DNA from: Oricola indica
GTDB lineage: Bacteria; Pseudomonadota; Alphaproteobacteria; Rhizobiales; Rhizobiaceae
Direction of reading: 5' to 3'
DNA length: 64,000 nucleotides
Assembly (NCBI RefSeq): GCF_019966595.1
Contig: NZ_JAINFJ010000005.1
Coordinates: 277,924-341,923, forward strand
The notes beneath the pieces were generated by a model. It saw only the letters and a program-made list of their open reading frames with translations, was not told the DNA's origin and did no database searches. The stretch's first letter is position 1; each line of letters begins with the position of its first letter. This document shows, in pieces, positions 18,081-25,889 of this stretch. The translations under genes were made by a program, and so were the position numbers.

Positions 18081-18197
18081 AGGGTCTATCCTCCTCCCAG
18101 ACCTTGTCGGTTAAAGGAGCGCAATCCTATCCTCCTCCCAGGATTGTTGCTCCGAAAGTAAGACACCCGCCGCACCTCCTCCCGCGGCGGGTGTTTT
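18081..18197 (+). ncRNA. Array of three CCTCCTCCC-loop hairpins (CcsR/cuckoo RNA-like), locus 2
   Basis: Three stem-loops follow the DUF1127 gene. Hairpin 1 (18081-18105) and hairpin 2 (18122-18146, extended by GGAGC/GCTCC) have the identical loop ATCCTCCTCCC on unrelated stems. Hairpin 3 (18163-18195) has an ACCTCCTCCC loop and doubles as the terminator. Constant loops on changing stems imply selection for exposed anti-Shine-Dalgarno sequence. This matches the CcsR1-4 sRNAs of Rhodobacter, made by RNase E processing and linked to photooxidative stress. Confidence 0.8.
18163..18197 (+). terminator. Terminator of DUF1127 locus 2 with an embedded CCTCCTCCC loop
   Basis: ACACCCGCCGC pairs with GCGGCGGGTGT and is followed by TTTTT. 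The loop ACCTCCTCCC repeats the motif of the two preceding hairpins, so the terminator is itself part of the RNA array. Confidence 0.88.
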
Positions 18198-18239
18198 TCA
18201 TTTCTTGAAGCGTCATCCGCGACGCGTTATCTCCTCGCC

Positions 18240-19661
18240 ATGACAATGCGTCCCATTCATATCGTCGGTGGCGGTCTCGCCGGCTCCGAAGCCGCCTGGC
18301 AGATTGCCGCGCGCGGCATTCCGGTCATCCTTCACGAGATGCGTGGCGTGCGCGGCACCGAGGCGCACAAGACAGACGGCCTCGCCGAACTGGTTTGCTC
18401 AAACTCGTTTCGATCCGACGATTCCGAATACAATGCCGTCGGCCTGATCCATGCCGAGATGCGCATGGCAAATTCCCTCATCATGCGTTCCGCCGATGCC
18501 AATCAGGTGCCGGCCGGCAGCGCGCTGGCGGTCGATCGGGACGGCTTCTCGGATGCGGTGACGGAGGCGATCGCGGCAAACCCGCTGATTACGGTCGTGC
18601 GCGAGGAGATCACCGGCCTCCCGCCAGCCGACTGGGACCTCGCCATCATCGCCACCGGACCGCTGACAGCACCCGGCCTTGCCGATGCCATCGCAGCCGA
18701 AACCGATTCGGATGCCCTCGCCTTTTTCGATGCGATCGCGCCGATCGTCTATTTCGATTCCATCGACATGGACACGGCCTGGTTCCAGTCGCGCTACGAC
18801 AAGGTCGGTCCTGGCGGCACCGGAAAAGACTACATCAACTGCCCGATGGATCGCGATCAATACGAAGCCTTCATCGATGCGCTGATCGCCGGCGACAAGA
18901 CCGAATTCCGCGAATGGGAAGGTACGCCCTATTTCGACGGGTGCCTGCCGATCGAGATCATGGCCGAGCGCGGACGCGAGACGCTGCGCCACGGGCCGAT
19001 GAAGCCGATGGGCCTGACCAACGCGCACAAGCCCGACGAGAAGCCTTATGCCGTCGTGCAGCTTCGCCAGGACAACGCACTCGGCACGCTTTACAACATG
19101 GTCGGGTTCCAGACCAAGCTCCGTTACGGCGCGCAATCGGAGATACTCCGGATGATTCCGGCGCTTGAAAACGCCGAGTTCGCCCGTCTCGGCGGCCTGC
19201 ACCGAAATACCTACCTCAACTCCCCTGTACTGTTGGCCGGAGACCTGCAGTTGAAGAGCCGCAAGGGCCTGCGCTTTGCCGGCCAGATCACCGGTTGCGA
19301 GGGGTATGTGGAATCGGCCGCCATTGGTCTTCTTGCCGGGCGTTTCGCAGCCGCGGACAGGCTGGGTGAACCCGTTCTCCCGCCGCCCGCGACCACTGCC
19401 TTCGGCGCGCTCCTCAACCACATCACCGGCGGTCACATCGTTTCCGACGACGAGAAGAAGCGCTCCTTCCAGCCCATGAACGTGAATTTCGGGCTGTTTC
19501 CGCCGCCGGACGCGGGCGCGATGAAGAAGCCCGAAGGCCATGAGGGCCGTTGGCGCGGCAAGGACAAGGCACTGGCGAAGAAACGCGCCATCACCGAGCG
19601 TGCAAAGCGCGATGCCGCGCAATGGCTGGAAGCTGTCCGCCCGCGCGAAGCTGCGGAATAA
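18240..19661 (+). CDS. trmFO: Methylenetetrahydrofolate-tRNA-(uracil-5-)-methyltransferase
   Basis: A flavoprotein that makes ribothymidine at tRNA position 54 using methylene-THF and FADH2, replacing the SAM-dependent TrmA. The 473 residues open with the FAD motif [16 protein letters not shown] and continue with the TrmFO signatures [37 protein letters not shown] and [19 protein letters not shown]. The two ATGs MTM lie side by side, and either may serve. It is a single gene behind the DUF1127 locus and is separated from it by a terminator. Confidence 0.95.
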   Translation: MTMRPIHIVGGGLAGSEAAWQIAARGIPVILHEMRGVRGTEAHKTDGLAELVCSNSFRSDDSEYNAVGLIHAEMRMANSLIMRSADANQVPAGSALAVDRDGFSDAVTEAIAANPLITVVREEITGLPPADWDLAIIATGPLTAPGLADAIAAETDSDALAFFDAIAPIVYFDSIDMDTAWFQSRYDKVGPGGTGKDYINCPMDRDQYEAFIDALIAGDKTEFREWEGTPYFDGCLPIEIMAERGRETLRHGPMKPMGLTNAHKPDEKPYAVVQLRQDNALGTLYNMVGFQTKLRYGAQSEILRMIPALENAEFARLGGLHRNTYLNSPVLLAGDLQLKSRKGLRFAGQITGCEGYVESAAIGLLAGRFAAADRLGEPVLPPPATTAFGALLNHITGGHIVSDDEKKRSFQPMNVNFGLFPPPDAGAMKKPEGHEGRWRGKDKALAKKRAITERAKRDAAQWLEAVRPREAAE

Positions 19662-19733
19662 AAAACTCACTTTTCCTGTTTCTTCGGGGTTTTCGGGGTT
19701 CCGTTTTGGCGGTCCCCGTTCCTATACTTCCCC

Positions 19734-20213
19734 ATGAGCAACAACGACGGACCCCGCATCCGTCGACGGCAACGCCAGCATTTCCAGATCATGAGAGCGC
19801 TGAGCTCGGCACCGAAGGTGCAGCACGGCGCCCTGCCATGGCGATACGTCGACGGCACAATCGAAGTCATGCTGGTCACGAGCCGGGATACCGGTCGCTG
19901 GGTCATCCCCAAGGGCTGGCCGCATGACGGCATGTCGTCTGCCCGGTCCGCCGCACAGGAAGCCTTCGAGGAAGCCGGCATAACCGGCGCGATCACAAAG
20001 AAGACGATCGGACGGTTTCACTACCTGAAGTTCATGGGCGACTCCGACGCGATCGACTGCATCGTCCACGTTCACGCGCTTGAGGTCGAGGAAGAACTAT
20101 CCAGCTGGCCCGAAAAGAGCCAGCGCACGCGGCGCTGGTTTCTGCGCCCCGAGGCTGCCGATCTCGTAGACGAACCTGAACTACGCGACGTCATCCTGAA
20201 CTTCACGCCGTAA
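19734..20213 (+). CDS. Nudix hydrolase, copy 1
   Basis: A 159-residue Nudix protein of the type close to diphosphoinositol-polyphosphate phosphohydrolases: QHGALPWRY, TSRDTGRWVIPKGWP, then the Nudix helix ending AAQEAFEEAGI. The catalytic EAFEEAG glutamates are kept, although the usual first Glu of the box is Met and the usual Arg is Gln. It removes a nucleoside- or inositol-linked phosphate from an unknown substrate. It is a paralogue of the following gene, 75 bp downstream. Confidence 0.85.
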   Translation: MSNNDGPRIRRRQRQHFQIMRALSSAPKVQHGALPWRYVDGTIEVMLVTSRDTGRWVIPKGWPHDGMSSARSAAQEAFEEAGITGAITKKTIGRFHYLKFMGDSDAIDCIVHVHALEVEEELSSWPEKSQRTRRWFLRPEAADLVDEPELRDVILNFTP

Positions 20214-20288
20214 TCCCGAACGCTCTTGCCGCAGACCGCGCGAAGCGACTACACCTCATGTTCGCTCGCAACCTAATCCACGGACGTT

Positions 20289-20786
20289 ATGCAGGAAGAA
20301 TCGAAAAAGCGATCCATTCTCAGGCGCGCCACCGAAGTGCTGAACATTCCGGCGCTCATGGCGATACCGCCGCGCGTCCAGTATGGCGCGCTGCCGTGGC
20401 GCATGCGTGATGGAACGCTGGAGGTCCTGCTTCTGACAAGCCGCGGCACCGGCCGCTGGGTTATCCCGAAAGGCTGGCCGCACGACGCGCTGTCATCGGC
20501 ACAGTCGGCCGCGCAGGAAGCCTGGGAAGAGGCCGGCATCAAGGGTCCGATCACGGCCGAACCGGTCGGCTCCTATCACTACGAGAAGATCCGCGACGAG
20601 GGCAGCGCGGTCGATTGTATCGTCTATGTGCATGCGCTGGAGGTTCGCGAAAACCTCGACGACTGGCCGGAAAAGAAGCAGCGCGACCTGAAATGGTTCG
20701 CCCGCGACGAGGCGGCGCATTCGGTCGCGGAGCCGCAATTGCGCGACCTGATCCTCTCCTTTCTGCCTCCGCTCCCCTATTCCTGA
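20289..20786 (+). CDS. Nudix hydrolase, copy 2
   Basis: A 165-residue paralogue of the preceding gene with the same blocks (VQYGALPWRM, TSRGTGRWVIPKGWP, AAQEAWEEAGI, then DCIVYVHALEV). The same two changes occur in the Nudix box, so they belong to the subfamily and are not decay. The two copies diverge most at the N-termini. Substrate unknown. Confidence 0.85.
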   Translation: MQEESKKRSILRRATEVLNIPALMAIPPRVQYGALPWRMRDGTLEVLLLTSRGTGRWVIPKGWPHDALSSAQSAAQEAWEEAGIKGPITAEPVGSYHYEKIRDEGSAVDCIVYVHALEVRENLDDWPEKKQRDLKWFARDEAAHSVAEPQLRDLILSFLPPLPYS

Positions 20787-20856
20787 TGTAATCCACGATT
20801 TTCTGGCTGTGATCGGCAATCCTGGCGGAGCTTTGCCCGTTCGCCGATTGTGGAAA

Positions 20857-20874
20857 CCGTCATCGAACTGTTAC
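20857..20874 (+). promoter_or_regulatory. PHO-box-like site before the Pit transporter
   Basis: CCGTCAT-CGAA-CTGTTAC: two direct 7-bp repeats with 11-bp periodicity, close to the PhoB consensus CTGTCAT-N4-CTGTCAT. It ends 25 bp before the start codon, so bound PhoB would sit over or after the promoter and could repress, as reported for orfA-pit in Sinorhizobium. Confidence 0.6.
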
Positions 20875-20899
20875 ATCGAGGCTCCCGAAAGGCCTTTGT

Positions 20900-22420
20900 A
20901 TGTCTGTCCGATCTCGTCTGCGCAAGAAAGAAACCCTCGACAAGGATCTCGACAAGATCGTCCGCTTCGAGGAAGCCGCCGGTCATGTCTCGCGCGGATT
21001 GGCCGGTCCGGGGCTCAGCCTCCTTTTCATCGCGGCAGCGGCGCTGTTTGCCGCCGTCTATGTCTCCGGCGAGCATAACAGCGTCATCATCATCATTGCC
21101 GCCATGCTCGGCGGCTACATGGCGCTCAACATTGGCGCCAACGATGTCGCCAACAATGTCGGCCCCGCGGTGGGATCGCGCGCCCTGTCGATGGTCGGCG
21201 CGCTTGCGATCGCGGCAGTCTTCGAGAGCGCGGGCGCCCTGATTGCCGGCGGTGATGTCGTTGGCACGATTTCCAAGGGCATCGTCGATCCGGCCACGGT
21301 CTCCGACACCGGAACATTCATCTGGGCCATGATGGCCGCCCTGATCTCCTCGGCGCTCTGGGTCAATCTGGCAACCGTTCTCGGCGCCCCCGTCTCCACG
21401 ACGCATTCCGTCGTCGGCGGCGTCATGGGCGCGGGGATCGCGGCGGCAGGTTTTTCCGCCGTCAACTGGCCGACAATGGGCGCGATCGCCGCAAGCTGGG
21501 TAATCTCGCCGGTCCTCGGCGGGGTCATCGGCGCGGCCTTCCTCGCCTTTATCAAGATCAAGATCATCTACCAGGACGACAAGATCGCTGCATCCCGGCG
21601 CTGGGTTCCCGTTCTGCTCGGTGTCATGGCCGCCGCCTTCTCGGCCTATCTCGCCATGAAGGGCCTGAAGAAGATCATCCACCTTGACGGTTTCGTCATC
21701 ATCGCGATCGGTGTGGGCTTCGGCATCGCGACCTATGCGCTGACCAAGCCGGTGATCCGCCGCCAGTCAGAAGGCATGGAAAATCGCAACCAGTCGGTGC
21801 GCCACCTGTTCTCCATTCCGTTGATCTGCTCGGCAGCACTGCTATCCTTCGCCCATGGCGCCAATGACGTCGCCAACGCCGTCGGCCCCCTCGCCGCGGT
21901 TGTCCACACCGCCGAGGCCGGCGAGGTGTTGGCCAAAGTCTCCATTCCGTGGTGGGTCATGCTGATCGGCGCGATGGGCATTTCGATCGGCCTCGTGCTG
22001 TTCGGACCGAAGTTGATCCGAATGGTCGGCGAACAGATCACCAAGCTCAACCCGATGCGCGCCTATTGCGTCGCGCTGTCTGCGGCCGTCACGGTCATCA
22101 TCGCGTCCTGGCTCGGTCTTCCGGTCTCCTCTACCCACATCGCGGTCGGTGCGGTCTTCGGCGTCGGCTTCTTCCGCGAATGGTACACCTCCAAGTCGAA
22201 GCGCCGGCGCGCCTACATGTCCCGCAAGCTCGGCAATGTCCGGCCGAACGGAGAGCCGCGTCCGCACCCCACCGCCGTCTCGCAGCCCGAGGAAGCACGC
22301 CGGCGCATGCTGGTACGCCGGGCTCATTTCACGACCATCGTGGCGGCCTGGGTCATCACGGTGCCGGCCGCAGCCATGTTGTCCGCCGTGATCTTCCTTT
22401 TGCTGGATGCGGCCTTCTAG
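20900..22420 (+). CDS. pit: Low-affinity inorganic phosphate transporter, Pit family
   Basis: A 506-residue inner-membrane protein with about ten to twelve membrane segments and the two Pit signatures in inverted halves: NIGANDVANNVGPAVGS (about residues 75-91) and FAHGANDVANAVGPL (about 317-331). The PVSTTH motif after each half is also present. It imports phosphate as a metal complex using the proton gradient. A soluble, charged N-terminal stretch of 35 residues is longer than in E. coli PitA. GAAAGG serves as ribosome site. A PHO-box-like element just upstream suggests PhoB control. Confidence 0.92.
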   Translation: MSVRSRLRKKETLDKDLDKIVRFEEAAGHVSRGLAGPGLSLLFIAAAALFAAVYVSGEHNSVIIIIAAMLGGYMALNIGANDVANNVGPAVGSRALSMVGALAIAAVFESAGALIAGGDVVGTISKGIVDPATVSDTGTFIWAMMAALISSALWVNLATVLGAPVSTTHSVVGGVMGAGIAAAGFSAVNWPTMGAIAASWVISPVLGGVIGAAFLAFIKIKIIYQDDKIAASRRWVPVLLGVMAAAFSAYLAMKGLKKIIHLDGFVIIAIGVGFGIATYALTKPVIRRQSEGMENRNQSVRHLFSIPLICSAALLSFAHGANDVANAVGPLAAVVHTAEAGEVLAKVSIPWWVMLIGAMGISIGLVLFGPKLIRMVGEQITKLNPMRAYCVALSAAVTVIIASWLGLPVSSTHIAVGAVFGVGFFREWYTSKSKRRRAYMSRKLGNVRPNGEPRPHPTAVSQPEEARRRMLVRRAHFTTIVAAWVITVPAAAMLSAVIFLLLDAAF

Positions 22421-22439
22421 GGCGGCTATACCGCCATTC

Positions 22440-23144
22440 ATGCGCACGCTCACCACGATCGCCTTCGACGCCGACGACACGCTCTGGCACAACGAGCGCT
22501 TCTTCCAGGATAGCCAGCGGCGTTTCGCGGAGCTCCTGAGCGCCTTCGCCGACGAAGGAATGGTCGAAGCCGAACTGATCTCCGCCGAACGGCGCAATGT
22601 CGGCTTCTACGGCTTCGGCGTGAAGGGTTTCACGCTCTCGATGCTGGAAACGGCGACGACGCTAGCCGGAGACGACCTGCCCCCGTCGGTCATCCGCGAG
22701 ATCCTCGATCTCGGCAAGACGATGCTGGAACACCCGGTCGAATTGCTGCCCGGCGTGGTCGATGCGCTTCGGCGTCTGGGAGACGATTACACCCTGCTGG
22801 TCGTCACCAAGGGCGACCTGTTCGACCAGGAGCGCAAGCTGGTGCAATCCGGCCTCGCCGACCATTTCGCCCATGTCGAGATCGTCTCCGACAAGACGCC
22901 GGACACCTATCGGCGCGTCTTCGACCGGCACGGCCACGGTCCGCAACGCGCGATGATGGTTGGCAACTCGCTGAAATCCGATGTCCTGCCCGCGCTGGAG
23001 GCCGGAAGCTGGGCGGTGCATGTGCCGCACGAACTGACCTGGGCGCTGGAACATGCCGAGGAACCGGTCGGTCATCCCCGCTATCGCAAGGCCATTGCCC
23101 TGTCCGCCCTGCCTGCCCTGATCTCGGAAATTATCGACGAATAA
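22440..23144 (+). CDS. HAD-superfamily hydrolase
   Basis: A 234-residue HAD phosphatase-like protein with motif I FDADDTLWHNE (nucleophile Asp), motif II VVTKGD, a lysine near SDKTPDTYRR and motif IV MVGNSLKSDVLPALEAG. Cap type C1. The substrate cannot be told. The ATG at 22440 puts the catalytic motif at residues 9-19, as usual. It begins 20 bp after the pit stop and may be cotranscribed with it; it converges on the desaturase gene, with 3 bp between stop codons. Confidence 0.85.
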   Translation: MRTLTTIAFDADDTLWHNERFFQDSQRRFAELLSAFADEGMVEAELISAERRNVGFYGFGVKGFTLSMLETATTLAGDDLPPSVIREILDLGKTMLEHPVELLPGVVDALRRLGDDYTLLVVTKGDLFDQERKLVQSGLADHFAHVEIVSDKTPDTYRRVFDRHGHGPQRAMMVGNSLKSDVLPALEAGSWAVHVPHELTWALEHAEEPVGHPRYRKAIALSALPALISEIIDE

Positions 23145-23147
23145 GGC

Positions 23148-24143
23148 CTATTCGCCCGGGACAAGCGCGTCCTTACGCGGTTCCAGCGCCTCCGCACCCG
23201 GCAAACCCGGCATGCCGGCCTGGTCGGGATGCAGCCGCACATAATCCGCCTTCAGGTCTTCCGAGCCCTTCCGGCTGCCGTCATGGCTCCAGCCCGGCGG
23301 CATGAACAGATAGCCGAGCCGCTGGCGCATTGTCAGACCGGGCTGAAACGCATCGCGCAGCATGTTGACCCATTCGTGGAACGCCACCTTGAACGGATTG
23401 AACGTGCCGATGTTCTTGACGATGCCATAGCGCGGCATGTCCTCGTCCAGCTCCTCGACGAAGGAGCCGAACATGCGGTCCCAGATGATCAGCGTACCGG
23501 CATAGTTCGAATCGAGGTACCGCGGATTGGTCGCGTGATGGACCCGGTGATGCGACGGTGTGTTGAAGATCAGTTCGACCGGCTTCCACATTTTTCCGAT
23601 TGCTTCGGTGTGGATCCAGAACTGGTAGACGAGGTTGAGACCGCCGACGAAAGCGATCATCAGCGGATGAAACCCGATCAGCACCAGCGGAATCCGCAGG
23701 ACGAACATGCCGGTAAAGGTGCTCGTCCAGCTTTGGCGCAGCGCCGTCGACAGGTTGTAGTGCTGCGAGGAATGATGATTGACATGCTCGGCCCACACCC
23801 AGCGCGAGCGATGCGCGATACGGTGGTACCAGTAGTAGCGAAGGTCATCGAGCAGGAAGCAAAGCGCCACCGCCCACCAGGAAAAGCCGAAATCATGGAT
23901 CCGGAACTGCCAAGCCCACATCAAAACGCCAAAGGCGACGAAGCCAAGCAACAGCCCGGAAACGACATTACCCGTTCCCATCAGAAGTGAGGTCAGCGTG
24001 TCGCGTGTCTCGAACCCCGCCTTGCGCTCCGCATGGGTGAGTTTCAGATAGGCGAGTTCGGCCAGTATCGCGATGATGAAGAAGGGAATCGCGATCTGGG
24101 TCACATCGGGATAGTTCGGAATTAGCTGGCTCAGATCCATCAT
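23148..24143 (-). CDS. Sterol desaturase / fatty acid hydroxylase superfamily membrane protein
   Basis: A 331-residue integral membrane di-iron oxygenase candidate. The histidine clusters of the superfamily are complete: HRIAH (107-111), HVNHH (120-124) and SHHRVHH (about 218-224), between four to five membrane helices. Such enzymes hydroxylate or desaturate lipids; bacterial substrates include fatty acids, carotenoids and hopanoid-like lipids, and none is evident here. Its start overlaps the upstream small gene by 4 bp (ATGA). Confidence 0.87.
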   Translation of the reverse strand: MMDLSQLIPNYPDVTQIAIPFFIIAILAELAYLKLTHAERKAGFETRDTLTSLLMGTGNVVSGLLLGFVAFGVLMWAWQFRIHDFGFSWWAVALCFLLDDLRYYWYHRIAHRSRWVWAEHVNHHSSQHYNLSTALRQSWTSTFTGMFVLRIPLVLIGFHPLMIAFVGGLNLVYQFWIHTEAIGKMWKPVELIFNTPSHHRVHHATNPRYLDSNYAGTLIIWDRMFGSFVEELDEDMPRYGIVKNIGTFNPFKVAFHEWVNMLRDAFQPGLTMRQRLGYLFMPPGWSHDGSRKGSEDLKADYVRLHPDQAGMPGLPGAEALEPRKDALVPGE

Positions 24144-24595
24144 GCCGCTCGCTGGTTTGCGGATCGGTCGAGTGTCGAGGAAAACAGGCCGGCGACGATC
24201 TTCGCCGTTTCGTCATCGTCGAAATGTAGCTCGGCGCGCGGCCATGTGATGTCGCCGGTATCGAGATCGACTGCGCCGTCCTTTTTCGCGTTCGGAGACG
24301 CGGCGATCTCTCCGCGATTGACGAACCGCGTCAAATATTTGCTGCCGATCGCGTGAACCAGCCCGACATGACCGTCATCGGTCTCCAGTACGGCGTCGCG
24401 CCGATCGGTCGACAGGATGCAGCGCGATATCGCCACCTCGGGATAGTCGATCGCAAAACGCTCAAGCGCATCCTGCTCGCTGCCAAGCTCGGCCGGGCGC
24501 GATCCGCCCGTCAGATGCACAACAAGCACGATCAGCGCGATTCCACAGGTGACGACGGCCACGAGTACCGGTAGCGGCAAGCGCACTCCTCCCAT
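24140..24595 (-). CDS. Small membrane-anchored protein of unknown function
   Basis: A 151-residue protein with one N-terminal hydrophobic helix (residues 7-28) and a soluble part facing the periplasm, containing ISRCILSTDRRDAVLETDDGHVGLV and a late LHFDDDETAKIV. I do not recognise the family. It is translationally coupled to the fatty acid hydroxylase-like gene by an ATGA overlap, which suggests a shared role at the membrane. Confidence 0.6.
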   Translation of the reverse strand: MGGVRLPLPVLVAVVTCGIALIVLVVHLTGGSRPAELGSEQDALERFAIDYPEVAISRCILSTDRRDAVLETDDGHVGLVHAIGSKYLTRFVNRGEIAASPNAKKDGAVDLDTGDITWPRAELHFDDDETAKIVAGLFSSTLDRSANQRAA

Positions 24596-24640
24596 GCTTC
24601 CCCTCGCGCGATCCTAGCCGTTTTGACTTTAACGTCAACG

Positions 24641-25477
24641 TCAGGAAATCGCCCGGCGCATGAAACGCCACTGGGTCCGCAGCGGTGTGAGCGAAACCGG
24701 CGTTTCGGCCGCGTCCGCGCCGGCTTTTATCGCCCGTTCGAGGACCGGTAAGACCACTGCCAGCGGCAAAAAGGCCACGCGCAGCGTTTTGGCATGCCCG
24801 GCGACATGCTCTTCCGCCCTTGAAAGATGATCGCGCCCAAGCTCCGCAAGAATCGAAACCGCGCGTCCGGCGGCATCCCGGTTGCTTCCCGAAAGCCAGG
24901 CGCCGGAATCCGTGCCGGCAGCGGCGAGAATGTCCGCCGGGATCAGCACCCTTCCCTGCTGGCGATCATGAGGCAATCGCCGTATCAGCCGCGAGATGCC
25001 ATAGGCGACCCCGGCGTGCCCGGCCGCATCGGCGGTCTTCGGATCGTTTCCGTCCGCGAGAATTTGCGCAGACATCTGGAAAACCGCCGAGACCGTCTCG
25101 CCGAGATAGCCCTCCAGCGCCGTCCGTTCCGTTATCGGGTCGTGATAGAGATCGAAGGTCCGCGCCTCGAGAAGGTTCTCGAACGCTCCACGCGGAAGCT
25201 TGTAGTGTTCGATGGCATCCAGCAGCGCAGCGCCGACCCGGTGCTGGCGCGCTTCTCCATCCCGCTCGCCCGAGACGGCGTCGCGCCACCATTGCAACCG
25301 GATTTCGCCGGGCATCGGCTCGGAAACGAGGTCCCGAATACGCGATATTTCAAGATCGAAGGCAAACAGGGCCGCCAATGCAGGCCGCTTTTCGGCGGAC
25401 GCGAACAGGACCGTCAGATAACGCTCGCGGTCGCCTTCGCGCAGAAGGCCGAGACAATGATCGAAATGTTCGGCCAT
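24641..25477 (-). CDS. Squalene/phytoene synthase-family protein (NDUFAF6-like)
   Basis: A 278-residue helical protein of the squalene/phytoene synthase fold (LFAFDLEISRIRDLVSEP, RLQWWRDAV, GYLGETVSAVFQM, HAGVAYGISRLIRRLPHD). The aspartate-rich substrate motifs are weak (DLEISRIRD and PHDRQQGRVLIP), and no carotenoid or hopanoid genes lie nearby. Its neighbours are an NDUFAF3-like gene and secDF, so the better comparison is mitochondrial NDUFAF6, a complex I assembly factor of the same fold. An enzymatic role remains possible. Confidence 0.78.
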   Translation of the reverse strand: MAEHFDHCLGLLREGDRERYLTVLFASAEKRPALAALFAFDLEISRIRDLVSEPMPGEIRLQWWRDAVSGERDGEARQHRVGAALLDAIEHYKLPRGAFENLLEARTFDLYHDPITERTALEGYLGETVSAVFQMSAQILADGNDPKTADAAGHAGVAYGISRLIRRLPHDRQQGRVLIPADILAAAGTDSGAWLSGSNRDAAGRAVSILAELGRDHLSRAEEHVAGHAKTLRVAFLPLAVVLPVLERAIKAGADAAETPVSLTPLRTQWRFMRRAIS

Positions 25478-25487
25478 GGCGCGTCCG

Positions 25488-25883
25488 TCACGGATTTTCG
25501 ACGGCGATCAGCGCGGCCGCGACCGCGCGATCCTCCGACAACAGGACATTGTATGTCCGCACCGCAGACCCGGTGCTCATTGCGTCGGTGACGACGCCGC
25601 GCTCGCGCAGCAATGCCTGCAATTCCTTCGGCATGCGCCGGAACTCGGTACCCATGCCCACCAGCAGCACTTCGATTTCGCCCGCCTCGTCGAGCACGGC
25701 CGACAGGTTGGCTTCCGAGATACCGTCCGGTCCGGTCACGTCCCACCCATGCACGCCGGACGGCAGGCACAGGATCGAGCCGCGATGCGACATGTCCGCG
25801 AACCGGAAACCGCCCGCGCCATAGGCATCGATGGGCGGCCTGCCGGGGTAATGCGCATCCCGTATCTCGATACCTTTCGCCAT
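25488..25883 (-). CDS. Mth938-domain protein (NDUFAF3-like)
   Basis: A 131-residue single-domain protein of the Mth938 family: IDAYGAGGFRFADMSHRGSILCLPSG, then EVLLVGMGTEFRRMP and a C-terminal MSTGSAVRTYNVLLSEDRAVAAALI. The human relative NDUFAF3 is a complex I assembly factor, and its alphaproteobacterial homologues lie next to secDF, as here (6 bp from secDF and 10 bp from the squalene-synthase-like gene). It is probably part of the secDF operon. Confidence 0.85.
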   Translation of the reverse strand: MAKGIEIRDAHYPGRPPIDAYGAGGFRFADMSHRGSILCLPSGVHGWDVTGPDGISEANLSAVLDEAGEIEVLLVGMGTEFRRMPKELQALLRERGVVTDAMSTGSAVRTYNVLLSEDRAVAAALIAVENP

Positions 25884-25889
25884 CGGCGA

